A DNA stretch of 64,000 bases from JADLHS01 sp020848635 (GTDB lineage Bacteria; Verrucomicrobiota; Verrucomicrobiia; Limisphaerales; JADLHS01), in contig JBAOIL010000015.1 in NCBI GenBank assembly GCA_037044975.1, positions 1 to 64,000 on the forward strand, written 5' to 3'. The position numbers and the translations under genes were made by a program. Positions 12,890-21,345 of this stretch are shown piece after piece. The notes below the pieces were generated by a model. The model worked only from the letters and a program-made list of their open reading frames with translations. It was not told the origin of the DNA and did not search any database. Position 1 is the stretch's first letter, and each line of letters opens with the position of its first letter.

Positions 12890-13147
12890 TCACTCGTAGT
12901 GGAAGCGGCAGGCGAGGATCACCAAGGTGTCGTCGTCGACCCGGTAGACGAGACGGTGCTCGTCGGTGATCCGCCGCGACCAGCAGCCGGTGAGGTTGGC
13001 GCGCAACATCTCGGGCTTGCCGATCCCCTCGTACGGGTGCCGCAGAGTGTCCTCGATGAGCGAGTTGAGCCGCTTGAGGGTCCGTCGGTCGGAGCGGACC
13101 CAGTGCTGGTACTGGTCCCAGGCCTCGTCGGTGAACGCGCGGATCAC
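12890..13147 (-). CDS. yoeB: YoeB-family toxin (ribosome-dependent mRNA interferase)
   Basis: 85 residues from GTG at 13,147. The fold signature matches YoeB: FTDEAWDQYQHWVRSDRRTL, EGIGKPE, WSRRITDEHRLVYRV and the C-terminal ACRFHYE. The catalytic set (Glu of the GIGKPE segment, Arg of WSRRIT, and the terminal His-Tyr) is present. The start overlaps the antitoxin stop by 4 bases (GTGA). Unlike its neighbours it has no frameshift. In this family the toxin cleaves mRNA in the ribosomal A site and is neutralised by YefM. Confidence 0.93.
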   Translation of the reverse strand: MIRAFTDEAWDQYQHWVRSDRRTLKRLNSLIEDTLRHPYEGIGKPEMLRANLTGCWSRRITDEHRLVYRVDDDTLVILACRFHYE

Positions 13148-13398
13148 TCTGGCTCGACCAGCTCGCGTTCGTGGAACTGGCCGGCGTCGGCCTGGGCGAT
13201 GCTGTCGAGCAAGTGCCGTGCGTTGGCCGGTGTGCGCAGCAGGTAGATCGTTTCCTGCCATCCGTGCCATTCGGCTTCGCTGACCAATACTGCGTTGCCG
13301 GAGCGGGAGGTGATCAACACGTGGTCGGCGTTCTGGTTCACTGCCTCGATGAGCGGGAACAGCCGCTTGCGGGCGTCGCTTGCCGTGATCACATCCAT
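13144..13398 (-). CDS. yefM: YefM-family antitoxin
   Basis: 84 residues starting MDVITASDARKRLFPLIEAV, the Phd/YefM DNA-binding N-terminus, followed by HVLITSRSGNAVLVSEAEWH and the flexible toxin-wrapping C-terminus. AAAGGAG lies just before the ATG. It precedes and overlaps yoeB, the usual order, so the antitoxin is made first and the pair can repress its own promoter. Confidence 0.93.
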   Translation of the reverse strand: MDVITASDARKRLFPLIEAVNQNADHVLITSRSGNAVLVSEAEWHGWQETIYLLRTPANARHLLDSIAQADAGQFHERELVEPE

Positions 13399-13429
13399 GG
13401 CGCTCCTTTCTGCAATGGTGCCATGAATT

Positions 13430-13445
13430 GTACGGTATGTCGTAC
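13430..13445. promoter_or_regulatory. Possible YefM operator
   Basis: GTACG, 6 bases, CGTAC form an inverted repeat 31 bp upstream of yefM. YefM-type repressors bind short palindromes containing TGTACA in this position; the match here is partial, so this is only a candidate. Confidence 0.3.
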
Positions 13446-13482
13446 TGTTCGTCGCACTTTCATTCGCTTGTCGATCCTTCGT

Positions 13483-14287
13483 TCATGCGAGCAGTCGCTC
13501 GATGACCTCGGCGACGCCGTCGTCGGCGTTCGACGGGGCCACCTCGTCGGCAGCATCGCGCACCGCCGGGCTCGCGTTGGCGACGGCCACACGCCGGCCG
13601 GCGAACGCGAACATCGGCAGGTCGTTCACCTCGTCGCCGAACGCAAGCACGTCGCCGCCGGCGATGCCGAGATGGGCGCACAGCCAGCGCAGCCCGACGC
13701 CCTTGTCCACGCCGGCGGGCGCCACCTCCACCGCATCGGCGCCCATGTGGCTGACGGCGAGATCGGGGCCGAGCAGTGGTGGCAGCAGGCGCAGCGAGCG
13801 CGTGCGCGTCGTGCTCGTGGTGGAAGGCGAGCAGCTTGATCGTGTGCACGCTGTCCTCGTGCCCGACGAGCGCGTCGGCGACGGTGGCGTCGGTGGTGTG
13901 CTGCACGGGCATCCGCTCGTGGAAGCCGGCCTCCGCGGTGAAGCCGGCGTCGGTGGCGAGCACGAATCCGAAACCGGCGTCGTGCGCTCGCGGCAGATGA
14001 CCGCGCGGCACGCGTGCGGTCGCGGTGGCGAACGTGATCGAGTGCAGCACCTCCTCCGCGGGCAGGGTGCAGATCAGCGTGCCGTTGGCCATCACGCCGT
14101 AGTGCACGCCGCGACCGGCGGCAGCGATCTCGTGCCCGGCGACGATCGGCGGCCGGCCGGTGGCGAAGACGACGACGATGCCGGCGTCGGCCGCGGCCTG
14201 CAGCGCCTTCGCGGATCGCGGGCTCAACTGCCCCATCGGGTCGAGCAGGGTGCCATCGAGATCGGTGGCGATGAGGCGGGGCAGCAC
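13483..14287 (-). CDS. Cof-type HAD-IIB phosphatase, frameshifted
   Basis: Cytoplasmic phosphatase of the HAD superfamily, class IIB cap. From GTG at 14,287 it reads LPRLIATDLDGTLLDPMGQL (motif I, DxDGT), VVVFATGRPP (motif II), and in another frame VDKGVGLRWLCAHLGI with GDVLAFGDEVNDLPMFAFAG (motif IV, GDxxND). The frame changes near 13,780. Length of about 268 residues is usual. Substrates of this family are sugar phosphates, FMN or PLP and cannot be assigned. Confidence 0.85.
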
Positions 14288-14347
14288 CCCGTGAGTCTGC
14301 CGCCTGCGCCGCCGGATCGACCTATGTCCACCGCGGCACATGCTCCG

Positions 14348-16268
14348 TCAGAACGCGAAGGAGGTGAGCGAACCCAGCCGCCATGCGTGCGACGGGTCGT
14401 GCAGCAGGCTGCCGGCCGCCGCCGTGCGCCGCACCTGCAGCGCCAGGCGCACCGTGCCGCCGGCCAGCGGCAGCTCCAACGTCTGGGCGAAGCCGGTGGC
14501 GCAACCGTCGGCGATGGCCACGTACGCATCGTCGGGGTTGCGGAACGCGGTGTTCACCGGCACCAGCGCCGTCAGCAGCGGCTCGCCGGCCCCGTCCGCC
14601 CCGCTGGTCAGTGCGACGCGGATGCCGTCGGGGGCCAAGCGAGCGGAGGTGGTGCAGGTCGCGCCGCGGCTGCCGGCCGCCGCATCCGTGCTCAGCGTCG
14701 TCGGCGTGCACAGCGGCGTGCCAGCTGGTGGTGGCCCACTCGAGCATCGAGGGTGGCCGACGTGAACCGTCGTCGAGCAGCACGGTGACGTCGTAGGTGG
14801 CGGCACGTGTGCTGCGCACGGTGCTGCCGCGGAGTGCGAACGTGACCAGTTCGGTGGACGGTTCGTCGGGTTCGTCGGTGGCCGACAGGCGCACGCAGAA
14901 GTAGCCCTCCCAGCCCGGGGCGAGCGACGGGTCGAGGAACACGTCGCCGTCCACGACGGTGACCGTGCGCACGCGCCCGGCGATCGGTGCGCTGCTCGCT
15001 GACCACCGTGTACGCGGCACCGCTGCTGCGGTCGCGGCCCTGCTGGTTGACGGCCCAGCCGGCGCAGTCGGCGCCCTCGACGAAGGCGTGCTCGTCGTAC
15101 ACGTGCAACGCCGCCGGGTCGAGGCCCGAGCCGGCGGGCACGAGCGCATCGCTGAACGAGCGCGTAGTGCACGTGCACGGCCGGGTGCAGCAGGCCGTCG
15201 CTGCGCCGCTGCTCGCCGCGATCCGCGACCGTCAGGCGCTCGGCGAAGACGGGGTCGTCGCCGTCGATGGGGACGTGCAGCGTCACCTCGCCGGTGATCT
15301 CGGCCCGCCCGGTGGCGCTGATACGCGAGCACGTCGGCGCTCAGCTGGGCGGTGCCGCCGCCGGCGTGGGCGCGCACGTCGTCCAGCGGCAGGGTGACGC
15401 AGGCGATGAGGCGGCGCTGCACGCGATCCTGGTCCCACGCGCGCTGCCACTCGGCGTCGTCCGCGGGCAGCGTCACCATCGTCGTCTTCTCCGAGCGCGG
15501 TGCCGTCGGCCCAGGTGCCGGTGAGCGCGAGCGTTGCCGGCTGGTTCACCAGCACGGCCACGGTGGGGCGGGTAGCGGGTGTGAGCAGCGGGTCGGGCAC
15601 GTCGCCACCCTCCACCGCGTCGCACAGACCGGCATACCCCTCGGCACCTGCGACCGGCGCCGACACCTGCCGACGCGTCGAGCTGCCGGCCGGTGTCGGA
15701 GGGCAGCGAGTCGCGCACGGTCGCCGGGCTGCCGGGGCACTCGGTCGTCGACGTGTTGCACGGGTCGACGAATGCGGGCGCCGCACCGCCGGCGGCGGAC
15801 GTCGTGGGGATCGCATCGTCGCTGGGCGGCAGGGTGCTCTGCGCCGGTGGGAGCGCGGTGAGCCCGTCGATCGCGACCGGCTCGGCGGGCTTCAACGGGG
15901 CAGCGGGCGTGGGTTCGGTCAGCTGCGCACGAGTCGCCGGATCGACGAGTGTGGCGCTGCTGCCGGCGACGAGCGGCAGGTCGAGTGCGGCGGCGGGCGG
16001 TACGTCGAGCACACCCGCCGACAGGGTGTCGAGCCCCACGATGGTCGCGGGGTCGACGACGGCCGGGCTGGAGGGTCGTGGCAGCGGATGCTGCGGCGCG
16101 ACCGCGTCGAGGTCGGCGGGCAACGTCGCGCCCACGACGGTGGCCGGCGGTGTGCCGGTGGTGGCGGCCGGTGCCTCGTCCGCGCAACAACCAACCGGCG
16201 CCCCCGCCGAGCAGCAGCGCCACCAGCGGGCCGCCGACGATGGCGGCGAGCGGCAGCCGCCGGCTCAT
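14348..16268 (-). CDS. Membrane-anchored extracellular protein of unknown function, frameshifted
   Basis: About 640 residues if frames are joined. The N-terminus MSRRLPLAAIVGGPLVALLL is a signal or anchor helix, followed by a long Pro/Ala/Asp-rich stretch (PATIVGLDTLSAGVLDVPPA, PAFVDPCNTSTTECPG) and a beta-rich C-terminal region ending LAGGTVRLALQVRRT and HAWRLGSLTSFAF. Frame changes are clear near 14,700-15,340 and 15,640-15,700. I recognise no family. Its ATG overlaps the TGA of the preceding gene (ATGA), so the two envelope proteins are probably made together. Confidence 0.6.
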
Positions 16269-17122
16269 CCGCCGCACCCGAAGCTGGCCGGGTCGCGCAG
16301 TGAGACGACTGCGGTCCCGGTGCCCACGTTGCCGGCACCATCCACGCCGGTGGCCGTGAGGGTGAGTGGCGTCTCGCCGCCGGCTGGGCCGTTGGCCGGC
16401 ACCTCCAGGCGGAAACGCGTGCCGCCGACGGGGACGAGGTTCGCGGTCTGCGGGCCGCTCGGCGCCGACCAGGTGGCGACGATCGAGCGGATGGTCAGCG
16501 GCAGCGTCGGGTCCGCGAGCACGATCGTCACCTCCAGTGCTGTCTCGCTCGCGCACGGCTCGCGATCGGTCATCACGTAGAGGTGCGCACGGTCGGTGGT
16601 GACGGTGACGGTTGGCGGGGTGACGTCGGCGAGCAACGTCGTGGTGGTGGAGCTGGTGGTCGATGTCGACGAGCTGGTGGTGGTGTCCAGCCCGATGGTG
16701 GTGACGGCCCCGGGCGCGGTGGCCGTCGTCGGGGTGGCTGTCGGTGCGGTGGTGGCGGTGGCGACATCGACTGCGGCCGTGCACGACAGGTCGGGCAGGT
16801 CGCCGGCGTCGGCCTCTGTGGCGACCATCGCGAGCGGCAGCCACACCGGTTGCAGCGGATGCTCGGGGCGGCGGATGACGGCCCACCGATCGCCGGTGAC
16901 GCCGAGCATCCACACCTGGTCGCCCACGTGCACCTGACCGAGTGAGGTGGCGCCGGCGACGGTGGCGTCGACAGTGACGTCGCAGCCGAAGAAGTCGGCG
17001 GTCGCGAGCACGGTGCCGCCCGTGGGCCCGTCGTCACCCAGCTGCTGCGCGGCGACGAACCCGGCCCCGCCCACGGCGAGCGAAGCGACCACGAGCGCAA
17101 GGCGCGCACCCACCCCGCTCAT
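16265..17122 (-). CDS. Exported protein with Ser/Thr linker and Ig-like C-terminal domain, unknown function
   Basis: 285 residues, one intact frame. Residues 1-25 form a signal or anchor helix (MSGVGARLALVVASLAVGGA). A small domain with ADFFGCDVTVDATVAG and WAVIRRPEHPLQPVWL follows, then a low-complexity Thr/Ser linker (TTTSSSTSTTSSTTTT) and a beta-sandwich-like domain starting VTPPTVTVTTDRAHLYV and ending VVSLRDPASFGCGG. The pattern is that of a surface protein with a spacer. It is coupled by ATGA overlap to the next gene. Confidence 0.7.
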   Translation of the reverse strand: MSGVGARLALVVASLAVGGAGFVAAQQLGDDGPTGGTVLATADFFGCDVTVDATVAGATSLGQVHVGDQVWMLGVTGDRWAVIRRPEHPLQPVWLPLAMVATEADAGDLPDLSCTAAVDVATATTAPTATPTTATAPGAVTTIGLDTTTSSSTSTTSSTTTTLLADVTPPTVTVTTDRAHLYVMTDREPCASETALEVTIVLADPTLPLTIRSIVATWSAPSGPQTANLVPVGGTRFRLEVPANGPAGGETPLTLTATGVDGAGNVGTGTAVVSLRDPASFGCGG

Positions 17123-17354
17123 CGCTCGACGCCTTCCGACTGCACCCGTTCAGTGAAGCACCCCGACGTCCCACCGTCGCGCACCCCCGCGCACCGTGGT
17201 GCCGCTGCTTGGTCAGGGTCGTCCAGGATCGACGTCGGGTGCGGACGTGATGCGACCAGTTCTTACCGAATTCACGGACTGCTTTCAGGATTCGCACAGG
17301 AAGCGACTCATAGCCTCGTGGCCGCAACCGTCGACGAGAAGGCGAGAGACCACG

Positions 17355-18172
17355 ATGTTCCCCCAGCTCCCCCGTTTCGAAGCCGTGTCGCGTCGGCGCT
17401 TCCTGCAGGGCTCGCTCCTCATCGGCGCCGTCGCGCTGGTGCCCGGCATCGCCTGCTCGGACAGCTCCGACGACGCGAAGACGCTGCAGGCGGGCAGCGC
17501 ATCGACGACGGCCGCCACCAGCGCGCCCACCGCAGCCGACCCGGCGACCACCGAGACGACCGCCGGCGACACCGCCACCACCGACACGACCGACACCGCG
17601 GTCCCTGACACCGCGGTCCCTGACACCGCGGCTGCCGACACCGCGGCTGCCGACACCGCGGCTGCCGACACGACCGCGGCAGCGACGGTGCCTGCAGGTG
17701 ATCCCTTGCCCACCGGGGCGCAGCTCGAGGTGTCGTTCACCTACGCCGTCGCCGACGGCGGCGGTCGGGTGCGCAACCCCTACATCGCGGTCTGGATCGA
17801 GACCCCGGCGGGCGACCTCGTGCAGACGTTGAGCCTCTGGTACAGCCAGCGTGAGAGCAAGTACGTCAGCCACCTGAAGCGCTGGTACAACGCCGAGTCC
17901 TCGCTGCTCGACGCCGGCGGGGTGGACAACACCGACACCATCTCCGGCGCCACCCGTGCCGCCGGCGACTTCCAGGTTGGTGTGGGACGGCACCGACGTG
18001 ACCGGCACCCTCGTGGGCCAGGGCGACTACGTGCGTGTGCATCGAGGCCGCCCGCGAGCACGGCCCGTACAGCCTCACGACCGGCACCGTCACCCTTGGC
18101 AGCGAGGCCGTCACCGTGGCGCTGCCGGACGACGGCGAGCTCTCCGCGGCATCGGCAGCCTTCGTTGTCTGA
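17355..18172 (+). CDS. Tat-exported DUF2271-domain protein, one or more frameshifts
   Basis: The N-terminus contains SRRRFLQGSLLIGAVALVPG, a twin-arginine signal, followed by a cysteine (GIACSD) that could be lipidated. A Thr/Ala-rich linker with five 15-bp repeats leads to the DUF2271 domain: NPYIAVWIETPAGDLVQTLS, LKRWYNAE, DTISGATRAAGDFQ and, after a frame change near 17,975, GPYSLTTGTVTLGSEAVTVA. DUF2271 proteins commonly lie beside PepSY-type membrane proteins and ApbE flavin transferases; the PepSY partner follows here. Extracytoplasmic redox or flavin handling is an inference. Confidence 0.8.
17592..17666 (+). repeat. Five tandem 15-bp units in the DUF2271 linker
   Basis: Two copies of GACACCGCGGTCCCT and three of GACACCGCGGCTGCC follow each other in frame and encode DTAVP twice and DTAAA three times. 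They lengthen the spacer between the membrane side and the folded domain, and could vary in copy number by slippage. Confidence 0.9.
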
Positions 18173-18864
18173 CCCGGCCGGCATCGACGTCGACACTGAC
18201 GACGCGCCGGAGGTCGACGAGACTGCGGATGGCGAGTCGCCTGTCGCTCGCTCCCGCGCCTCCACACCCGGTCGCCGGCGCGCTGCCACCACGAACCGGT
18301 GGATGCGCTGGCTGCACGTCTACACCAGCATGATCAGCCTGCTGGTCGTGCTGTTCTTCGGCATCACCGGCCTGACGCTGAACCACCCATCGTGGACGCT
18401 GGGCGACGACGCCGATCGCACCACGCACACGGGCACCCTGCCCGCCGACCTCGACCCGGCGTCGAACGACTACCTGCTCTCGATCAGCGAGCTGCATCCG
18501 CGACAAGCACGACGTCAGCGGGTCGATCAGCGAGTTCGCCGTCACCGGCACCGACGGGCACCATCAGCTACCGGGCAGCCGGCTACGCGGCCGACCTGTT
18601 CTTCGAGGTCGACACGGGCAACTACCAGCTCGTGGTCGAGCAGCAGGGTTTCGTCGGCGTGATGAACGACCTGCACAAGGGCCGCGACACCACCGATCTC
18701 GTGGCGCTGGGTGATCGACGTCGTCGGCCATCCTGCTCGTCGTCGTCTCGCTCACCGGCCTGGGCATCCAGCTGTTCCAGCGCAAGCGGCGCACGCGTGC
18801 ACTGATCATCGCTGGTCTCGCCACCGTGGTATCGGTCGTCCTGCTCTACGTCGGCATCGGCTGA
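18165..18864 (+). CDS. PepSY-associated transmembrane protein, frameshifted
   Basis: Overlaps the end of the DUF2271 gene; a TTG at 18,165 is a possible start (SDPAGIDVDTDDAPE). The first membrane helix is RWMRWLHVYTSMISLLVVLF with GITGLTLNHP, the signature of PepSY-associated TM proteins. A periplasmic segment follows (DLFFEVDTGNYQLVVEQQG, MNDLHKGRD) and a second helix AILLVVVSLTGLGIQLF before the basic RKRRTR. Frame changes lie near 18,500, 18,555 and 18,715. The operon would be expected to continue, perhaps with apbE, but the contig changes organism right after the stop. Confidence 0.8.
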
Positions 18865-18925
18865 CCACGGCGACGCGCCGGCCCGTCGAGGTCGCGCAGC
18901 CCGAATCCCTGGCCCTTGCGAGCCG
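18865..18925. other. Junction between two unrelated genomes
   Basis: Left of this segment the actinobacterial PepSY gene ends normally. Right of it a minus-strand ACT protein is recognisable up to its GINV residues and then turns into unrelated sequence instead of the usual end. GC content, indel density and taxonomic flavour all change here. Assembly chimerism is the likely cause. Confidence 0.8.
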
Positions 18926-19274
18926 CACGTTGATGCCCTGCGCGCTCAGTGCCCGGGTGATTTCCAGCACAATGCCGGGTCGGTCCTGCCCGATAACCTC
19001 CAACGCCACCAGCGTCGCTTGGGCGATGCTCTGAATTGGCCCATCCCAATGCACTACAATCGTCAGGTCCGAGAGCTTGCCCAAGCGCGGCTTCCAACAT
19101 CGGCCGTTGCGACGCGGGCACGGCGACGCGCACGATCCCAGCGAATTCACCGCCGAGCCGGCACATGCGGCTCTCCAGCCAGTTGCCGCCGTGTTCGGCA
19201 ACCAGGCGAGCGATGGATTCAACGAGCCCGGTGCGATCCGGTCCGATCACGGTCATCACGAGAGTTGTTTGCAT
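18926..19274 (-). CDS. ACT-domain (GcvR-like) regulatory protein, cut at the junction
   Basis: From ATG at 19,274 it reads MQTTLVMTVIGPDRTGLVES and LVAEHGGNWLESRMCRLGGE, the first ACT domain of glycine-cleavage-repressor-like proteins. After a frame change near 19,075 it continues LSDLTIVVHWDGPIQ and VIGQDRPGIVLEITRALSAQ, the second ACT domain, which loses homology after GINV at about 18,926. The C-terminal end is missing, replaced by sequence from the other genome. The function of such proteins outside Proteobacteria is not well defined. Confidence 0.75.
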
Positions 19275-19321
19275 AGGCAAAGTGTTGCGCCGGACTGGGC
19301 GGATGACAAGTTCCGTCCCTT

Positions 19322-19395
19322 CTTAATCTTACTCGTAATCTTAATCTGCAGGATCGGAGGATTAAGATTATGATTACGATTAAGCGTAAGATCAT
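19322..19395. repeat. Palindromic ATTAAGATTA repeat, copy A
   Basis: TAATCTTAATC at 19,336-19,346 and GATTAAGATTA at 19,360-19,370 form a perfect 11-bp inverted repeat around CTGCAG. Flanking degenerate repeats of the same A/T motif extend it to about 70 bp. It shares its core and right flank with copy B at 21,216 and is related to copy C at 48,295. It lies between genes. Confidence 0.8.
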
Positions 19396-19464
19396 CTCTC
19401 ATTGTCTAACCGTTTAAACCTTTCTGGCCTTGTCTCAGGAGTGATTCGAAGCATAATTCGCCCA

Positions 19465-21120
19465 ATGAAATTCACCCGGCAGCCCAGCCGAGCGGGCAAC
19501 GTGATTTTGCTTTCCTTCTTTGGCTGGCTGGTGGCTGCGGGAGTGCATGCCGCCGCCCCCGATTTCCGCTGGGCGCAACGGGCTGGCGGCTTCGCTCGCG
19601 AATACGGGACCGACATAGGGCTCGACCCCGCCGGCAACAGCCACGTCCTTGGCCGCTTTACCAGCACGAATCTCGTATTTGGCAGCACCACTTTGACCAA
19701 TGGCGGGTTGTTCCTGGCCACCTACGACGCGGCCGGAAACGTGATGTGGGCGCGACAAATCGGGACCACCATTGATCTGGACCGGTTCGGAGGTCAGTCG
19801 GCCGATTGCCGGATTGCGGTGGATGGCGGTGGGAATACGTTCGTGGGCGGATGGTTCCGCCCGCCAGGCACCATTACGTTTGAAAGCGTGACGATCACTA
19901 ACGACACCGCCAACAACCCCGACTTCTTCCTGGCAAAATATGACGCCGCGGGCAACTTCGTCTGGGCGAGAAAAGCAGGTTCCGATGGAACACCCAATTC
20001 CATTCGGGCCCTCGCCCTGACAGCCGACTCCGCGGGGAACTGTTACCTTACGGGCGACTATGTCGACGCGCCAAGTCTGGGGCTTACGAATCAATCCGGC
20101 TTCCTGGGATGGTTCACCGCGAAGTTTGGCGGCGACGGCAGTCTGATCTGGTCACGCCCCATGGCGCGCGTTCAGTCTGCGTATTACACGCGAGCTATCG
20201 CCACTGACAGTCAGGGGGGTTACTTCGTTGCCGGAGCGCTGTCTGATAGCACAGTTACCTTTGACAACATCACGCTCACCAATCCCAGCTCAATCACGTT
20301 TGATATTTATACGGTTCGCTACAATTCTGCCGGAACTCTAATGTGGGCAAAGCGATGCGGTAGCGTTGGTACCGATTACCTGGAAGGGCTCGCAGTGGAT
20401 GCTGCAGGCAACTGCTTTCTCAGTATGTACACCGCTTCCGCCACAATCTTCGACAATTTCCAGGTCACCAACGGCGGCTATTGCCTCGCGAAATATGATC
20501 CAAACGGAAACGGGCTTTGGTGCCGGAACACGTCCACCAATGCGAGCACGCTTAGGTCGGCGACTGACGCCTTGGGTAATAGTTACGTCCTTGGATATTT
20601 CCTTGGCCTTGCCACCTTCGACGGCTTAACTCTCACCAATAATGGGAGCGCAATGTATCCTTCCATATTCCACCCGCCGAACTTCCTGGCAAAATTCGAT
20701 CCGGCAGGTCGGACGCTGTGGGCAAAGCAGTTTGGCGGCGGGGATACCGAATATGACTATTCAGTAAAGGGTGGACTGGCGGTTGATGCGGCGGGGAACT
20801 GCCGCATCACTGGGTTTATTCATATTACCAACGCGGTCTTTGATAGCTTTGTGCTGGGGGTGTTGGGCACCGACGAAGATGCTTATGTCGCGGGCCTCGA
20901 TGCCGAACCACCCCGCCTTGAGCTAGCGCGCGCCGGCAACGCCCTCATCCTTGCCTGGCCAACCAACCAGCCGAACTTTGGGCTGGAATTCGCGACCGGA
21001 TTGGATCAACCCAACGGCTGGTCGCCTGTTACCAATGCTACAACGCTGGTGGGCTTTCAGAATTTCGTCACCAACCTGATCACCACCGATCCCCGGTATT
21101 ACCGGTTGCGCAAGGAGTAA
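19465..21120 (+). CDS. Secreted SBBP-type beta-propeller protein
   Basis: 551 residues from ATG at 19,465, chosen because it gives a signal peptide (VILLSFFGWLVAAGVHAAAP). The rest is a series of about 60-70-residue repeats with the SBBP pattern, for example DPAGNSHVLGRF, YDAAGNVMWARQIG, VDGGGNTFVGGWF, YDAAGNFVWARKAG and VDAAGNCFLSMY. The C-terminus ends NALILAWPTNQPNFGLEFAT, GWSPVTN and DPRYYRLRK, a tail I associate with secreted proteins of Pedosphaera-like Verrucomicrobiota, perhaps for sorting (inference). No frameshift. Copies of the ATTAAGATTA repeat flank the gene on both sides. Confidence 0.8.
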   Translation: MKFTRQPSRAGNVILLSFFGWLVAAGVHAAAPDFRWAQRAGGFAREYGTDIGLDPAGNSHVLGRFTSTNLVFGSTTLTNGGLFLATYDAAGNVMWARQIGTTIDLDRFGGQSADCRIAVDGGGNTFVGGWFRPPGTITFESVTITNDTANNPDFFLAKYDAAGNFVWARKAGSDGTPNSIRALALTADSAGNCYLTGDYVDAPSLGLTNQSGFLGWFTAKFGGDGSLIWSRPMARVQSAYYTRAIATDSQGGYFVAGALSDSTVTFDNITLTNPSSITFDIYTVRYNSAGTLMWAKRCGSVGTDYLEGLAVDAAGNCFLSMYTASATIFDNFQVTNGGYCLAKYDPNGNGLWCRNTSTNASTLRSATDALGNSYVLGYFLGLATFDGLTLTNNGSAMYPSIFHPPNFLAKFDPAGRTLWAKQFGGGDTEYDYSVKGGLAVDAAGNCRITGFIHITNAVFDSFVLGVLGTDEDAYVAGLDAEPPRLELARAGNALILAWPTNQPNFGLEFATGLDQPNGWSPVTNATTLVGFQNFVTNLITTDPRYYRLRKE

Positions 21121-21215
21121 CCGTGTAAACAAAGGCTGCCGCTTGCGCGTTGACTCGGGTGCGCAAATCCTGACCGCCGACAGCGGGGGAACATCGGTTC
21201 AGCAATACCGGTGTT

Positions 21216-21280
21216 GATCACAATCTTAATCTGCAGAACCGGAGGATTAAGATTATCATTACGCTTAAGAGTAAGAAACC
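21216..21280. repeat. Palindromic ATTAAGATTA repeat, copy B
   Basis: AATCTTAATC at 21,222-21,231 and GATTAAGATT at 21,245-21,254 are inverted around CTGCAG. The core differs from copy A at only two or so positions, and the right flank (ATTACG, then TTAAG and GTAAG) is also shared. Same orientation as copy A. Confidence 0.8.
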
Positions 21281-21345
21281 ACCTCGTTTTCATCCCGCTT
21301 GAACGATTCTGGTCTCATCGCCGATTGATTGTTAATCTGCTCGCA

